64,000 nucleotides of DNA from Crotophaga sulcirostris (lineage: Eukaryota; Chordata; Aves; Cuculiformes; Crotophagidae). Every line of letters starts with the position of its first letter. Within the stretch, counting starts at the first letter, position 1. A program made the translations under genes and the position numbers. Below are positions 52,156 through 63,839 of the stretch, one piece after another. Location: assembly GCA_013397455.1 (NCBI GenBank), contig VYZB01000293.1:819108-883107 (forward strand). The letters are read 5' to 3'. The notes below the pieces were generated by a model, which ran no database searches, was not told where the DNA came from, and saw only the letters and a program-made list of their open reading frames with translations.

Positions 52156-53821
52156 CTGCACACAAAGGAAAACTTAACAGGTTTCTCACTGTTGCTCATT
52201 GCCTGAGGACAACATAATAAAAAAAAAACCCACCAACCAAAGAAACCAGTAAAATACAAACCTGAAAAAGAGACAAAGCACCAGGTATTTTAATTCCCAG
52301 CTTAGTTTCATTTAACTTTTATAGGTTTTCTTCTTTCAGCATGTTAAGGTGACTTGCTATAACCAAATGAAATTCAGTCTTCACGAAGGACCTTTACTAA
52401 CCTCCCTGCTTCCTCCTCCTGCCAGCCCTTCCCCCCACTCCCCATACACTGCATACATAGAGTTTCTGGCTGAGACTATTCAAGTAGCTTTAACACCACT
52501 TTGGTAGCCCCCCTACAGCATCTAGCTCCCATTTTTTTCCTTCTCTCCTTATCTTTCAGCAGGCAGGGAATAAATACACGTATACAACTTCAGTCTAGGT
52601 TTTTCTTCCACTGTGCTTTATCAGAATTCTCTAGAAGATCAGTAGTAAACAGCCTCATTAGACATTTGTTGTTTAGATTCTTTGGCAAAGGCTCCCTTGC
52701 AGTTAACTTTATAAAGGAGAGAGAAGGGACAGACTTTCCAAGCTCCTGCAGGCTATAGAGGGAAGACTCAAGTGTATGACTAGCAGAACTCTGAAATACA
52801 TAGTCCATAGTATGTTTTATGAATAAAGCGTGTCCCTTAAATTTTTCTTGAGTGCTAGACAGTTGTTTTGTTTCTGCAATGCCTGTAAGAATATGCTTAC
52901 TTTCTTGCTGGTTCCCCATACTTCTAAAAGAATGCAACATGGAATGTAACCCAATTTAAATGTCCTAGAAATCTGCAGATTTCTAGAAGTAGGTGACCCC
53001 CAATGTACTATAGCTCCCTTGTCCCCAAAGGGGAACAGGCCTAGAGATCAACACGCACTTTTGATCAAACTCTAATTTAGTACTAGAGAAGCACTTACCT
53101 AGAGGAACTACACATATGCATAAATGTAGCAAATAAATTTCAAGCCTAACTTCACATGGTTGCAGACACCTGAACGTGCTCCAAGATCCAGACACCACTT
53201 ACCCATCTGTCAATATTGAATGCCTCAGTATATACAGTGCTGTTCACAGCTCCCACAAACTATTTCCCCAGGTAACCACTCACATGTCAGAGCATGAAAT
53301 ACATCTGTCAAGGCCAGTGATGCTGCTTGAGTTTGGGTGGGAATTACACCAGTAGACGAAGGGTAGGGCTCAGATTCCAGGTTGCGTCCAGACATGTTGT
53401 TTTGACAACTGCTACATGAAAGTGACCCAGACAAGTAATCCAATCAGTGTTAAGAAGGCTTACTTCTGATATACTAGGCTATGCTGCCAGAAAACAACTT
53501 TACAATTTGGGAGAAAGTAGTGTTAATACACGAGTACCGTCATCTTAAGCTGGAATCGAGGAAAGTCTTGGAACACAACATCGCAAAATACCGCAGAGTG
53601 GATTCTTCAAGGCTTTGATTTCTTTTTAACCACTGTGCTCCATTCTCACAGTGAGAAATTATGAAGGCAAAAGTTTGACTTTTGCAAAAAAATTTTGAAA
53701 ATCACCAATTTCAAATAGTGACCTATACAGATTCTCAGTGTCCAAGAAACTACATCCAACTCATGCCACATGGAAGGTGAACCCTTCAATTACCCTCTTT
53801 GTGGAATAGTCAAAACTAGAA

Positions 53822-54245
53822 CACTTGCACAGAATTGTCGAGGTTGGAAGGGACCACTGGAATGGTCATCATCAAGTCCAGCCACCCTGCTAAAGCAGGT
53901 TCACCTACAGCAGGCTGCACAGGAATGCATCCAAGAGAGTTTTGAGTATTTCCAGAGAAAGACTCCACAACCTCCTTGGGCAGCCTGTTCGAGTGTTCTA
54001 TCACAGTAAAGTAGTTTTTCCTCATGTTCAGGTGAGGCTTCCTGCATTCCAGATTGCGCCTGTTGCCCCATCCTGTCACTGAGCACCACTGAAGATTCTG
54101 GCCCTATCCTCTTGACACCTGTCCTTTAGATATTTATAAGCATTGAAAAGATCTGCCTTCTCTCTGAGGCTGAAGACACCCAAGTCTCTCAGCCCTCCCT
54201 AATCATCTTCATGGCCTTCCGCTGGACTCTCCATTTCCTCCTGCA
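53822..54245 (-). repeat. CR1 3' fragment
   Basis: Antisense CR1 3' end: cacagaattgtcgaggttgg, then aagggaccactgg. The minus-strand frame at 54079-53816 contains the CR1 C-terminal block PHLNMRKNYFTVIEHSNRLP. It is truncated at about 54245. Confidence 0.92.
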
Positions 54246-57200
54246 AATGCCAAAAACCCATCGATACCACTAAGCCTCCATATATAATGTATCACAATAA
54301 CAAAACTGGATAACTTAGAAAAGTCAAAGTACTCTTAGGCACACTCAATAGCCTTGTTGGGATCCAACAATGAGAAAGAACTGAGAATAGTCCACTGGCC
54401 TAGCAGACAAAGCTCTGCAGGTTTCTTTCACCTCTCACTTCTCTGAAAAAAACTCACACCAATAAAAACACACAAAAATGGTTTTCACTCTTTTTTAATG
54501 AAACAAAGTTTGCAATATATGCAACTGTTGCAGTAATGCAAACCCAGAGAGGCAAACACTGCTTATCACTCCAAGCACAATCTACCTCAACATTTCCTTG
54601 GACAAACTGCAGTTCTAGCCTCCCCAACATACAGGGTTCTCCTCCAGTAATTATTTTCCTCCCCTACTCTAGCCCTAAGTTTTAACCTCCATCCATCTCA
54701 ACCTCCTCTCATGTTTAGAAATGTTTTAGTCACACAAATATGATACAAATAAATTAATTTTTCTCCTCCAAATTCCAAGTGTGGTACATATTTGAATCCA
54801 TGCATCTTTCTACTGACTGTTTGACTAAATTAAATAAACAAACCTTAAAAAGGGACAAAAATAACTTGAAATAGTAGATAGCAGTAAGTGAACATCTGTT
54901 GTCAAAGTGACTGGTACAATCCTTAGACATGAGTTGCTAGGAAATAAAGGTTAGAAGAAACATCCTAATTCAGAATATAGCTTCAAACAGGAGCTGACTC
55001 AGACCTGGTCAGCCAAAGAACATGCTCACTTTTGTTTGCACTGATCTCCGTGGATAACCCATATTGCAGATTGCTCATGCAGTTTCCCTGAGCAAAACCT
55101 GCTTCCACTATCCTGCTATAGCAAGTAGCCTCACAGATAAACACTGCCTACCAGGATCTGTGCACAATTCAACCATCTGACTTCACCTGGGATCACGTGG
55201 AACACGTGAATAGGGAGAACCAACTATTCTCCCAAAACTCCAGATATTAAAGCACAGAGACTGAGGCAGAATTCAGAGCCGTTTTTATTTTATTTTAGCA
55301 TCTCTAGTCCCAGTTTGCCACAAAGTCAGAGGTATTTCCAAGCTTACTGGTTGACTGTTGACAACAGTCCAAGGACCCCTGGTACGTCTGTTAATCATAA
55401 CTCCAAAATACTTTCTACATTCATTCCTCCAATTAGGTCAGTAAGCATATTTGGGCTTTCTAACCCCTAACCAGTTCCTACAGCATACTTACCTGCATAG
55501 AAATCCAGTTCAACACTTTTAGAAACACTAGCTATCTGTTACTGCAAGATCAGGGGAAATCTCTACTAGAAGATGGTGACAAATACAAAGAGCATGTATT
55601 TTGTGATGTACAGAGGAATGTTAAAAAACAGCTGTATGACCTTCAGACTAGAACCAAATTATGAACTGAGCAGGTCAGAGGGCACAACTTGCTCATGAAA
55701 GTTAACCACCCTGTGAGGTATACAGCAACAGGGGCTAGCAGAGTTTTTGTGTGACGGCTGAAAGGCTTAGCACAAAATACTAAGACAGACTATTTCCTGT
55801 AACAGACCTTGAGAATGTAAGCATGAAGTAATTTCAAAGAGATTAATGACTTGCTGTGGAAGAGTTGTTTTGATAGACACATAGATATGCACTCACGACC
55901 TGCTTTTATGCTTCGTCTGATATCGATGCAAATTAAAGAAAGTACATCCCAGAACTGTAGTATCTCGTTCATTGTACTACGTCATTACTTAACCACATAG
56001 CTCCACCCCACATACAGTAAACTTCCAATCATAAAATCTAGGTATCAATCACCGTTCATTCAGTATGTTTTTCAAAAGCTTTTGCTTGATGAAAAGATTT
56101 TACCTAAACTAAAAACCCATTAGCTGAGCTTATCACAGACACCAACACCCTCTTACACAGTTAAAAAAGTTGTCTGTAAGCCATTCTTGTTTCATTATGA
56201 AACCTTTCATTTCAATGTTTTTACTGAATAATAAGAAAAATCCCATCAGCCATCTAGCAGTGTGAACATCTAGAATTTGACTGTAGAAAATGAGATAGTT
56301 AAGAGAAGACTCTTAAGACATGGCATTTTTTTGGTGTTTGGAAAACAACTAGGAAAGTAAAAAATCCAAAACTTAAGCCCACAGAGGTTTAACACAGGTT
56401 TTCTATTTCAAAATATTTATAAGCTTTCCAAGTATTACAGTAATATTGAGTAACTACACAGTTAAGGTTGATTTCCCACATAAAACACGGGACTTTGGCA
56501 AAGTTGGGGGGGATAGAAGGGGTAAGAAAAAAAAGATACACACATATCAAAACAACTAACTAGTGACTCAGTACTTCCTAAGTGCCCATATTTTACATCT
56601 CTGCAGAGATGACAGGTAAAGAACTAGAAGTGACTAGAAAAGTTCCAGTCCTGTGCAACAGTAGCAGCAGCTTCCCTTCTGCCTCAAGTACACTAAGCAG
56701 GAACTAGTTAATTTTTTCTATAGCAGGAAAAACTACTGCCATAAACACACTTAAAAGATGTGGGTATCTGGAATCTTTTAAAGATTCTATAATGTCACCC
56801 AAAGGATTTCTTATTGTTGTACAATGCCTTATCCATTGTTAAAATCCAGACCATTTCTATCCAAACCGCTGACATGCCCCACAGCAGGACAGTTGCTCTA
56901 ACATTCTTGTCAGTCACAGCAGCATACAGAACAGAAAATACAGACTCAGTAACCCAAGCTATACTAGTCTCCTGCTTTCACTGAGCCTCCTACTCTTTCT
57001 TTCCCCATACATTCTTCTTTTCATCTTCCATACCTTTAGTTGCATCCTTGACCACCTCCCACCAAACATCACATTTTTTTCAGCAGTAAACAGGCCCACA
57101 TATTTCTACTGCAAGTGGAATATGATGAGCCACCACTTACCCACAGGTCAGATTCCCCAAAACACATACCCCTTCAACCAAACTTACGAAAGCAGACATT

Positions 57201-58422
57201 TTTTAGTGACTACAATATACAAATATACAATACACTCAAGCATTTGTGAGAGACTACTTTTTGCCTTTTCAAGCACTGCTCTGCTAGGAGTTCTGACTAT
57301 ACATTAATAGCTAGCATTAATTAGCTAGCCCAGCTGATGGTAATCAAAGCCCGATTCTGAATCCCAGATATGCACGAAACACCCATCACAAAAATAGGCA
57401 TTTCATGAGTTAAAATAGTCTCAGCTGTTTGCCAAACTTGTGTAAAAGCCTGCTCCATGCAAAGCATGTTGGCCACACATAAAAGCCTAAACCTGGTACA
57501 ATTTGTGATGATTGAAGGAATCAAGTCCTTTAGGGATGAACTGAAGTGCTAATCTCTTCAAGTCAGAAAGACATCTAGGGCTACCCAAATTACACCTATT
57601 TGCATTTGCAGCTTTGTACAGTTTGCTACCCATTTAAAGAACCTAATTCAGCTCCTAAGGAGCCTGATGCCAACTCACAACCAAGCATTCTGTCTTCGGA
57701 TACTTAAACGTGAATTATTTATGTCACATCACCTTAGTGAGTTAAGCATCACCAAAAAACCACACAATTCCCTAACCCAAGAAACAAACAAAAAAAGGTA
57801 AAAACAAAACCCCACCCATCCCTTGCAAAAAACCCAAGCGAGCCTAATACGAGATTGATTTTACAGAACTGTTCATTAAGTCACTTTGGGAAACTATGCA
57901 AAATGAAGTTTTACTTAACAGCAAGAATGAAATGACATGCTGGCGGTTTCTGTCTTAGAAAAGTGGAAAATCTAGAGTAACTGACAGAAGATCCATTTTT
58001 ACAACTCAGTCTCTACTCACAGGGTCAGTTCCCCTCCAGCCAGGAATCCTACTGGCTGTAGCAATTAACAGCCTTGTATTTAATCCTCTGTTAAAAACAT
58101 AACTCAATTTATGTCATATTTTGGTTTCTCTCCAGTTCAAACTACCTTCCAAAATGTGAAGCTTCAGAATCGGTAGCATGCAGCAATGTCAAGGCAAGAA
58201 TGTGTGCCTAGCCTCACCGATTCCAGAGTGACAACTCTCACATACACATTAGCACAGTCCCTGTCTCAACTCTTCTCCTGCTGACTGTTACCAGTTCTGG
58301 GAAGACAGATGCTGGTTAGCACTGTCACACCGATTTAAAATACAAATGCAGCAATGACCCATTGAGAAGGGTATAATGTAGTAAATTGAGTAGAGACTAA
58401 TCTTAATGGCACATTTTTACTT

Positions 58423-58440
58423 CCCCCCNCCCCCCCCCCC
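58423..58440. repeat. Poly-C run with one ambiguous base
   Basis: Seventeen C with a single n at 58429. The n is most likely a sequencing or assembly uncertainty in a homopolymer, not a biological feature. Confidence 0.9.
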
Positions 58441-58977
58441 GGTATCTTCTCATTTAGATATTATCCAAAAACACACACAAGAAAGCAAATGACCAGAAGT
58501 TTAGACTCTTGGAAACAAAACTGTAGATTTTACAGTAAGGCTATGATGAAGTCACATGATGCACTCCACTGCTTTATGATTAGTTGCTTTCATCTCCCAT
58601 ATCCATGAAATTTCTGTGCTTTATATACTGAATGCTATTTGCCTATGCATCTGAAGCTACTAAACCTAAACAGTTAGAGAGGAGGAAGCTTCAGGGAACA
58701 AATTCAAGTTTAGAAGTGGGGGGAAGGGGGGTACAGGGAGGACAAAGGTGGTGTGGAAAAAAACCCTGCAGACTAAGTCCCAGATTTGAAGAAAATTGTG
58801 GGTCTTTATAAGGCTTTGTAGACAAGACCACTTATGAACTACACAAATACAAGCAATGGTTTTTTTATAGATGAGAACTAGTGAAAAGCAGAATATGGAG
58901 TGTTACATTCATTTTCTCATACTAGTATGTCAGCTACACAGAAGAGATAAAACTCAGTGCTGCCACAGCAGGGGATG

Positions 58978-59065
58978 TCCCCTTCTAGTTTTATGTTCAT
59001 TTAGTGCCTATGAACTACATATCCCCTTCTAGTTTTATGTTCATTTAGTGCCTATGAACTACATA
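58978..59065. repeat. Perfect 44-bp tandem duplication
   Basis: The unit starting tccccttctagttttatgtt and ending gaactacata occurs twice, head to tail, with no differences between copies (58978-59021 and 59022-59065). Identity implies a recent event, or an assembly artefact. Confidence 0.92.
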
Positions 59066-61922
59066 TGACTCAAAATGTCTGCTCCCAACAGTCATCTTGC
59101 TAGTAGCTCTGATATTCTAAGTCAATACAAGAAAGTCAATTCTAAGGAACTGAGCAGGTTTTTCAGTATTATCTAGCGACAAATTAGTGAAAAAAATAAC
59201 TACTTTATTTCCCAGCATGCTTTCAGATACTAAGCTTGTATAGAGAAAAGTTTTCTATGGTTGAGAGACAAGGTCTTCCTTACAAAGCTAACTGTGCTAT
59301 GCAAGAACTTCAGGCAAGTATTAATACTGCTTGAAATTTGTTTATAAAGAGAGACTAAAGTTGTGCTCTTCCTGCGTAATACATGTTAAAAAAGAATTTT
59401 CATTTTAGATAATTCCTAAAAAGATTACACAGGCTTATCTTCATTAGTGCTAAACTCACAGAAGTTCATATGCTCAAGCTAATTCATAGCACTTCATTTG
59501 AAAAATTACCTGTATCAAAGCCAGTTCAAAGAAACTAAGCTCATCCACACAACACTTTCATAATAGTCTCAGCTGAACACATATGCAGAAAATGTTTCTT
59601 TGCATTTCTACAGGATTTTAAAACTAGCACTTGTTTTAGCTACCTGATCTTTCCACTCCACTCTCCTACAAAAAACATCACTGACAAGGCTCAACTTATT
59701 GCAGTAAAACCAGCTGAATTTAGCAGCATTACTTCTCTTCCTGTCATCTTCTCTCAAGTAGTTTCAGTGTAGCTGAGGCATTGAAGTCTAACACACACAA
59801 GAATAACAAGTATTTCTTAGCAGATGTTCAAGTAATTACAAAAAAGTTACATGAACTTGATATAAAGGCAATACTATATTCAATTACATACACAGGAGAA
59901 AGCTACTGCTACATTAGAATGTATTGAAAGAGTATAAAAGTATTACAGACATTTTCAAAAGAACATCCGTGATTAACTTGAAACTTCTGGCAACCTAAGT
60001 TTCATAATTAATAAGCCAAAGTTGTACTGAAAGTATGCAAATAAGACTGATATTAGTTTACACAGGCATTGTTGTAATTGCCCCTTGACTGAAGCACAGC
60101 TTACCATGTCTTTAAAATGCCGTATGACAGTTACAAAACTATTTTACAGACTTGCACCATGCAAAAACATTTTTGGGAGTCCAGGCAATTAAAGGATTGA
60201 AACACTACCAAATGTAACAGTTTGTTTTCACACAGAAGTATTAAAACTAGCTACACTCCAACATACCTGATGGACAATTTAAAGGCTCCATAAGTGTAAA
60301 AATTGCTTCTGCAAGCACTTAGTTGTAACAAGCTTCATTGTTTAACCGTAATTTACATATTCAAGCATTTCAAAATGAGATGCTTACATGGCAGTATAAA
60401 CACGCTCACATACTAAAATGCTTCCTGCATTGCAACTTTTAAGGATACTGCTTTTTCACTCAAAAAGGAGTTAAACCTGCCATCACCAGCAGATAACTGC
60501 AAAAACTTATTGTACACAAATCAGGATGAGACATGCATCTTCGTCTGCTGACTTCACTGACATAAGCTTACTCTAGTCAGCAAGACTAAAAAAGAAAATT
60601 TTAAGCTTGGGAAAAGAATTTTTTGGGCAAGAAACCCACATAAACAATACATTTTGAAGAAATAGGGTGGCAAAGGGTGCAAAAATTGAGCAGCACATAG
60701 CAAAAACCTAAGTTGGCTTGACTACTTTAGAATGAAACTTAGAAATACCAAATGCATCGAAGAATTTTAAACATCTTTCTAGAGCACAGTAATGTTCTCA
60801 GGCAGCACCACTATATACACCAACTTTGGAAAACAGCACTCAACACTCTTAGGAACGACGACCCATTTAGCTTAGCATTCCATTTTAATTTGAAGTAAGA
60901 ACAGCAAGGGCAGCATTGACCCAAATATGCCTAATTTTCCTACCACAAAGGAACTTTAGAGCACTATATAGTCTGGTGGCTGTAAGCGAACAAATTAAGT
61001 ACTTGGAATTTACAGCATTAGTCCTCTGGAAGCTGTTGTAGGAAATAAAAACATGAATGTTTGGGCTACTAAGTGCACATTACTAACATGCAGCTCATTC
61101 AAAACCAAGAAGTCTTGAATGCTCCACCTGCAGACTTCACATTGACACTTCCTTACAGAGCCAGTTACCATGTCTTCCCCAACCAACCTCAGCTTCTTTG
61201 AAGCAGTTATATGGATGAGTTTTCCCCCAGGTAAGTTCTTCCGGTAGCTCAAGAGATGTTTTATTTCACTGCTATGCATCACATGCTAAGTCATTCATTC
61301 CAAAGGTTATGAGTTGACCACTGTTAACACTCACCACAAGAAGTGTACATCTGACTAGTATTAAAGATTCCATAGCTGAAGAATGATTAAGGTCCAGCCT
61401 ATAGCCTCATTTATTACTCTTAAATCTGACAAATTCCCAATGGAAGAACTAAGGTTAAAAATGCACTCTATTACCAATTAGAACATATACAGAGTTCCAA
61501 TATAATAAAAAAAGCATTAAAAGAAAAGCTGCTGAATTCTTTATATAAATTATATAAAGAGTTTGAGAAGCAAGCTTACACTGAACAAGTTTGAACTTTC
61601 ATCCAGATTTTCTGATACCCAAGGTCCATTTCTTCCCAATAAATCCATGAAGAAATTGTAAGCAAAATATCCGTGTCAGTTTAATAGATAGCTAATAAGA
61701 GCTTTAAAAAGAATATAATCCACACTCAAAGATTTCAGCAAATACATACTGTCAGCAATAAATGCAGTACATACAAACACAAAACCAGATACAGAAAATG
61801 AAAGTCTGGTTACACAGAATATTATATAACATCTTTTCAAGAAAATTAAGAATTTTAAATTTCCTGGATCTGTGAAGGAGAAATTCTTTAAATCTATGAA
61901 GGTGTTTCAGCCTCTATCCCCA

Positions 61923-62000
61923 CCAACCTCAACAGGCCGGGACAAGTGCAATACCACAGACACACACAGCATTGCAACTGATCCCAACCTGTGTAGAAAG
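61923..62000 (-). ncRNA. MIR92A1: mir-92a-1 hairpin
   Basis: The mature miR-92a-3p is at 61953-61932 (seed attgcac on the minus strand), identical over 22 nt to the vertebrate sequence as I know it. The 5' arm, near 61992-61970, pairs with it, and the loop lies at about 61969-61954. The 78-nt span equals the human precursor. It is last in the cluster and belongs to the miR-25/92 seed family, targeting for example integrin and apoptosis-related mRNAs in other species. Confidence 0.97.
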
Positions 62001-62035
62001 GGGTACAATTTTTCCATACTCACTGACTGACTTGT

Positions 62036-62122
62036 CACTGCCACAGTCAGTTTTGCATGGATTTGCACAGCAAAGTATCATACAGCTGGATGCAAACCTG
62101 CAAAACTAACCAGAGAACAGTG
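62036..62122 (-). ncRNA. MIR19B1: mir-19b-1 hairpin
   Basis: Mature miR-19b-3p is at 62069-62047 (minus-strand seed gtgcaaa) and matches the known 23-nt form. The 5' arm around 62112-62090 (gttagttttgcaggtttgca) pairs with it. The 87-nt span equals the human precursor. miR-19 members are the main oncogenic part of the cluster in mammalian lymphoma models, acting partly through Pten. Confidence 0.97.
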
Positions 62123-62178
62123 TTCAATTAAACAAAAAATAAACTGCAAGACCTGCTGAATATGTAGTTCTACAGCTA

Positions 62179-62249
62179 GCAGTACTTTAAGTGCTTATAA
62201 TGCAGTAGATTAGTGAACACTACCTGCACTATAAGCACTTTAGTGCTAC
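62179..62249 (-). ncRNA. MIR20A: mir-20a hairpin
   Basis: Mature miR-20a-5p is at 62242-62220 (seed aaagtgc) and matches the known form. The opposite arm (62205-62180) carries actgcattataagcacttaa, which pairs with it. The 71-nt span equals the human precursor. It shares the miR-17 seed family (E2F1, CDKN1A and BCL2L11/BIM targets in mammals). Confidence 0.97.
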
Positions 62250-62346
62250 AAGAGCTGTCATTCACTAGACTGTTGTTAAAATACAGAAGGCCACAAAATA
62301 TCCCATAACCAGCAGAAAGCATTCAAACTCCTTGATGTAGAGTATA

Positions 62347-62428
62347 ACAGGCCACCATCAGTTTTGCATAGATTTGCACAACTACACTCTTCTTGTAGTG
62401 CAACTATGCAAAACTAACAGAAGACTGC
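62347..62428 (-). ncRNA. MIR19A: mir-19a hairpin
   Basis: Mature miR-19a-3p is at 62380-62358 (seed gtgcaaa). It differs from the miR-19b copy at the one expected central position. The 5' arm (gttagttttgcatagttgca, 62417-62398) pairs with it across a loop of about 16 nt. The 82-nt span equals the human precursor. Confidence 0.97.
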
Positions 62429-62495
62429 AAAGCAGAACACTACTGGATCATCTACAGTCTTAACCTGAGTGACTGGATGAAGACATAACTTCTTA

Positions 62496-62566
62496 TGCCA
62501 GAAGGAGCACTTAGGGCAGTAGATGCTAATCTACTTCACTATCTGCACTAGATGCACCTTAGTACA
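62496..62566 (-). ncRNA. MIR18A: mir-18a hairpin
   Basis: Mature miR-18a-5p is at 62561-62539 (seed aaggtgc). The 3' arm (actgccctaagtgctccttc) lies around 62521-62502. The 71-nt span equals the human precursor. Its seed differs by one base from the miR-17 family. In mammals its processing is specifically helped by hnRNP A1 binding to the loop. Confidence 0.97.
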
Positions 62567-62636
62567 AAAAGCACTTGACACCACCACACTGTACCTTTCC
62601 AGTCTCTGAAGTCCTGCAAGATGTCCTGAGGCAGTT

Positions 62637-62721
62637 GTCAACATAATGCTACAAGTGCCTTCACTGCAGTAGGTTCTATATATCACTACCTGCACTGTAA
62701 GCACTTTGACATTACTCTGAC
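62637..62721 (-). ncRNA. MIR17: mir-17 hairpin
   Basis: First hairpin of the cluster. Mature miR-17-5p is at 62708-62686 (seed aaagtgc) and miR-17-3p at 62670-62649. Both match the known vertebrate forms. The span is 85 nt, one more than human, because the terminal loop is one base longer and differs in sequence (tatatagaac). The loop change leaves the stem intact. Confidence 0.97.
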
Positions 62722-63730
62722 GCAACCAGCCTTTTTAGCAATTCAAGATATGTTGTCTACCTTGTACCTGCTGAAAGAAAAGAACAAAGTGAGTATTTGA
62801 TCAGGTTTTAAACTGCACACCTTAGACAACCATGCTGTGGAACAAATATTCACATTTTTTTTCCCCCTGGGCTAAACACTTCCTTCAGAGTAAGCTGAAG
62901 CAGCACGGTATCCCAACCCAGGGCTCACACACAATAGCAGGAGTATCAGAACCATTGCTGATTGACAGTAGAAGAGCCCAATTGTGAAAATAAGTCAACT
63001 GCTTCTCCCATATCATTCTTAGCACAACATTACAACTTGTGGAGATTTAAATACCTATTAGTCTAAGACTAATACGATATAGCATAAGAAATCCCACCAC
63101 CTCTCCTCAAGTGAAAAACAAAAAAAGGCAGTAAAAATTAAATCAACTATGAACAAAGTTTATGCCCAGTTCTAGGTAACTGCTGCTACTACCACAAACA
63201 TCCTGCCTCAAAATACAATTCCCACCATTGTATGCAGATTGGCCTATCCAGCAACAAAAAGCAGTTTATAATGAATTACCACAACCAATCACAGCTACTT
63301 ATTACAAGGTTCAGTAAAGAAGGGCACTGCTACATTAAAAATCTGAAAGCGAATTTTAGCCCTTCTTTAATAGGAATATGGATTTTAAGTATTACATAAA
63401 TGTAGTTGCTCTTACCTGATGTTTTTAGCAAGCTTAATAGAATACTTCGAAGCCACATGAAAACTAACTTTTGTTACACTGAAAAAAATTTTCTCAGATA
63501 CCAAATTTAAACATCTAAGATTCTCTCATTGCTCAGCTGTTTCAGTTGGACAAATGAGTGCTTGAAAAACCTGCATTACTCTCCTCCAAATTAGTGAAAC
63601 TGAACTCCTGCTACACGTGCTCCCAATACCAAGGAAATCTTTAGAATTCAGTGCTTCTAAACAACGCCTCAGGGTCAGCCCCAGAAGCACCGATTTTTAT
63701 AAACAGATTATTAAAAGAATAAAGTCTTAC
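62722..63730 (-). other. MIR17HG: MIR17HG sequence between the candidate exon and mir-17
   Basis: About 1 kb of AT-rich DNA directly upstream of the hairpins. It holds one palindromic E-box (63614-63619) and a run of T/C near 62852-62870. No further hairpin of the cluster type was found by eye. In mammals an intronic promoter close to the cluster has been described, and this segment is where an equivalent would lie. Confidence 0.6.
63614..63619. promoter_or_regulatory. Palindromic E-box CACGTG
   Basis: Exact MYC/MAX-type E-box, about 0.9 kb upstream of mir-17. MYC is known to activate the mammalian cluster through E-boxes upstream of the hairpins. Occupancy here is inferred. Confidence 0.5.
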
Positions 63731-63818
63731 CATTTTCTGTAAAAAGTAACTTCCTCCACCAATGCGCCACTGCAACATCCACAGAAACCTTCGTTATTTC
63801 CTGCTGCACGTGTCGATA
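63731..63818 (-). other. MIR17HG: Candidate MIR17HG exon (88 bp)
   Basis: Preceded on the minus strand by a good acceptor (ggtgatttttttgcag, AG at 63820-63819) and followed by a near-consensus donor (AAATG|GTAAGA). The exon contains the E-box at 63807. It reads open, but its product has no known family, so I treat it as noncoding. Confidence 0.45.
63807..63812. promoter_or_regulatory. Palindromic E-box CACGTG
   Basis: A second exact CACGTG, about 1.1 kb upstream of mir-17 and just inside the candidate exon, close to the edge of the CpG island. Two such sites within 200 bp are unlikely by chance in AT-rich DNA (expected roughly once per several kb). Confidence 0.55.
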
Positions 63819-63839
63819 CTGCAAAAAAATCACCAAGTT

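Larger units (their letters stand above)
42546..61922. other. Intergenic region between MIR17HG hairpins and the orphan CpG island
   Basis: About 19 kb of AT-rich DNA. It holds CR1 fragments at 44926-45190, 48405-49315 and 53822-54245, an exon-like open segment (51834-52155), a perfect 44-bp duplication (58978-59065) and a poly-C run with an ambiguous base (58423-58440). The 3' end of the MIR17HG transcript must lie in its right part, but I cannot place the polyadenylation site. Elsewhere (42600-44925, 45200-48400, 49320-51830, 54250-58400, 59070-61920) I see nothing I can support. Confidence 0.6.
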
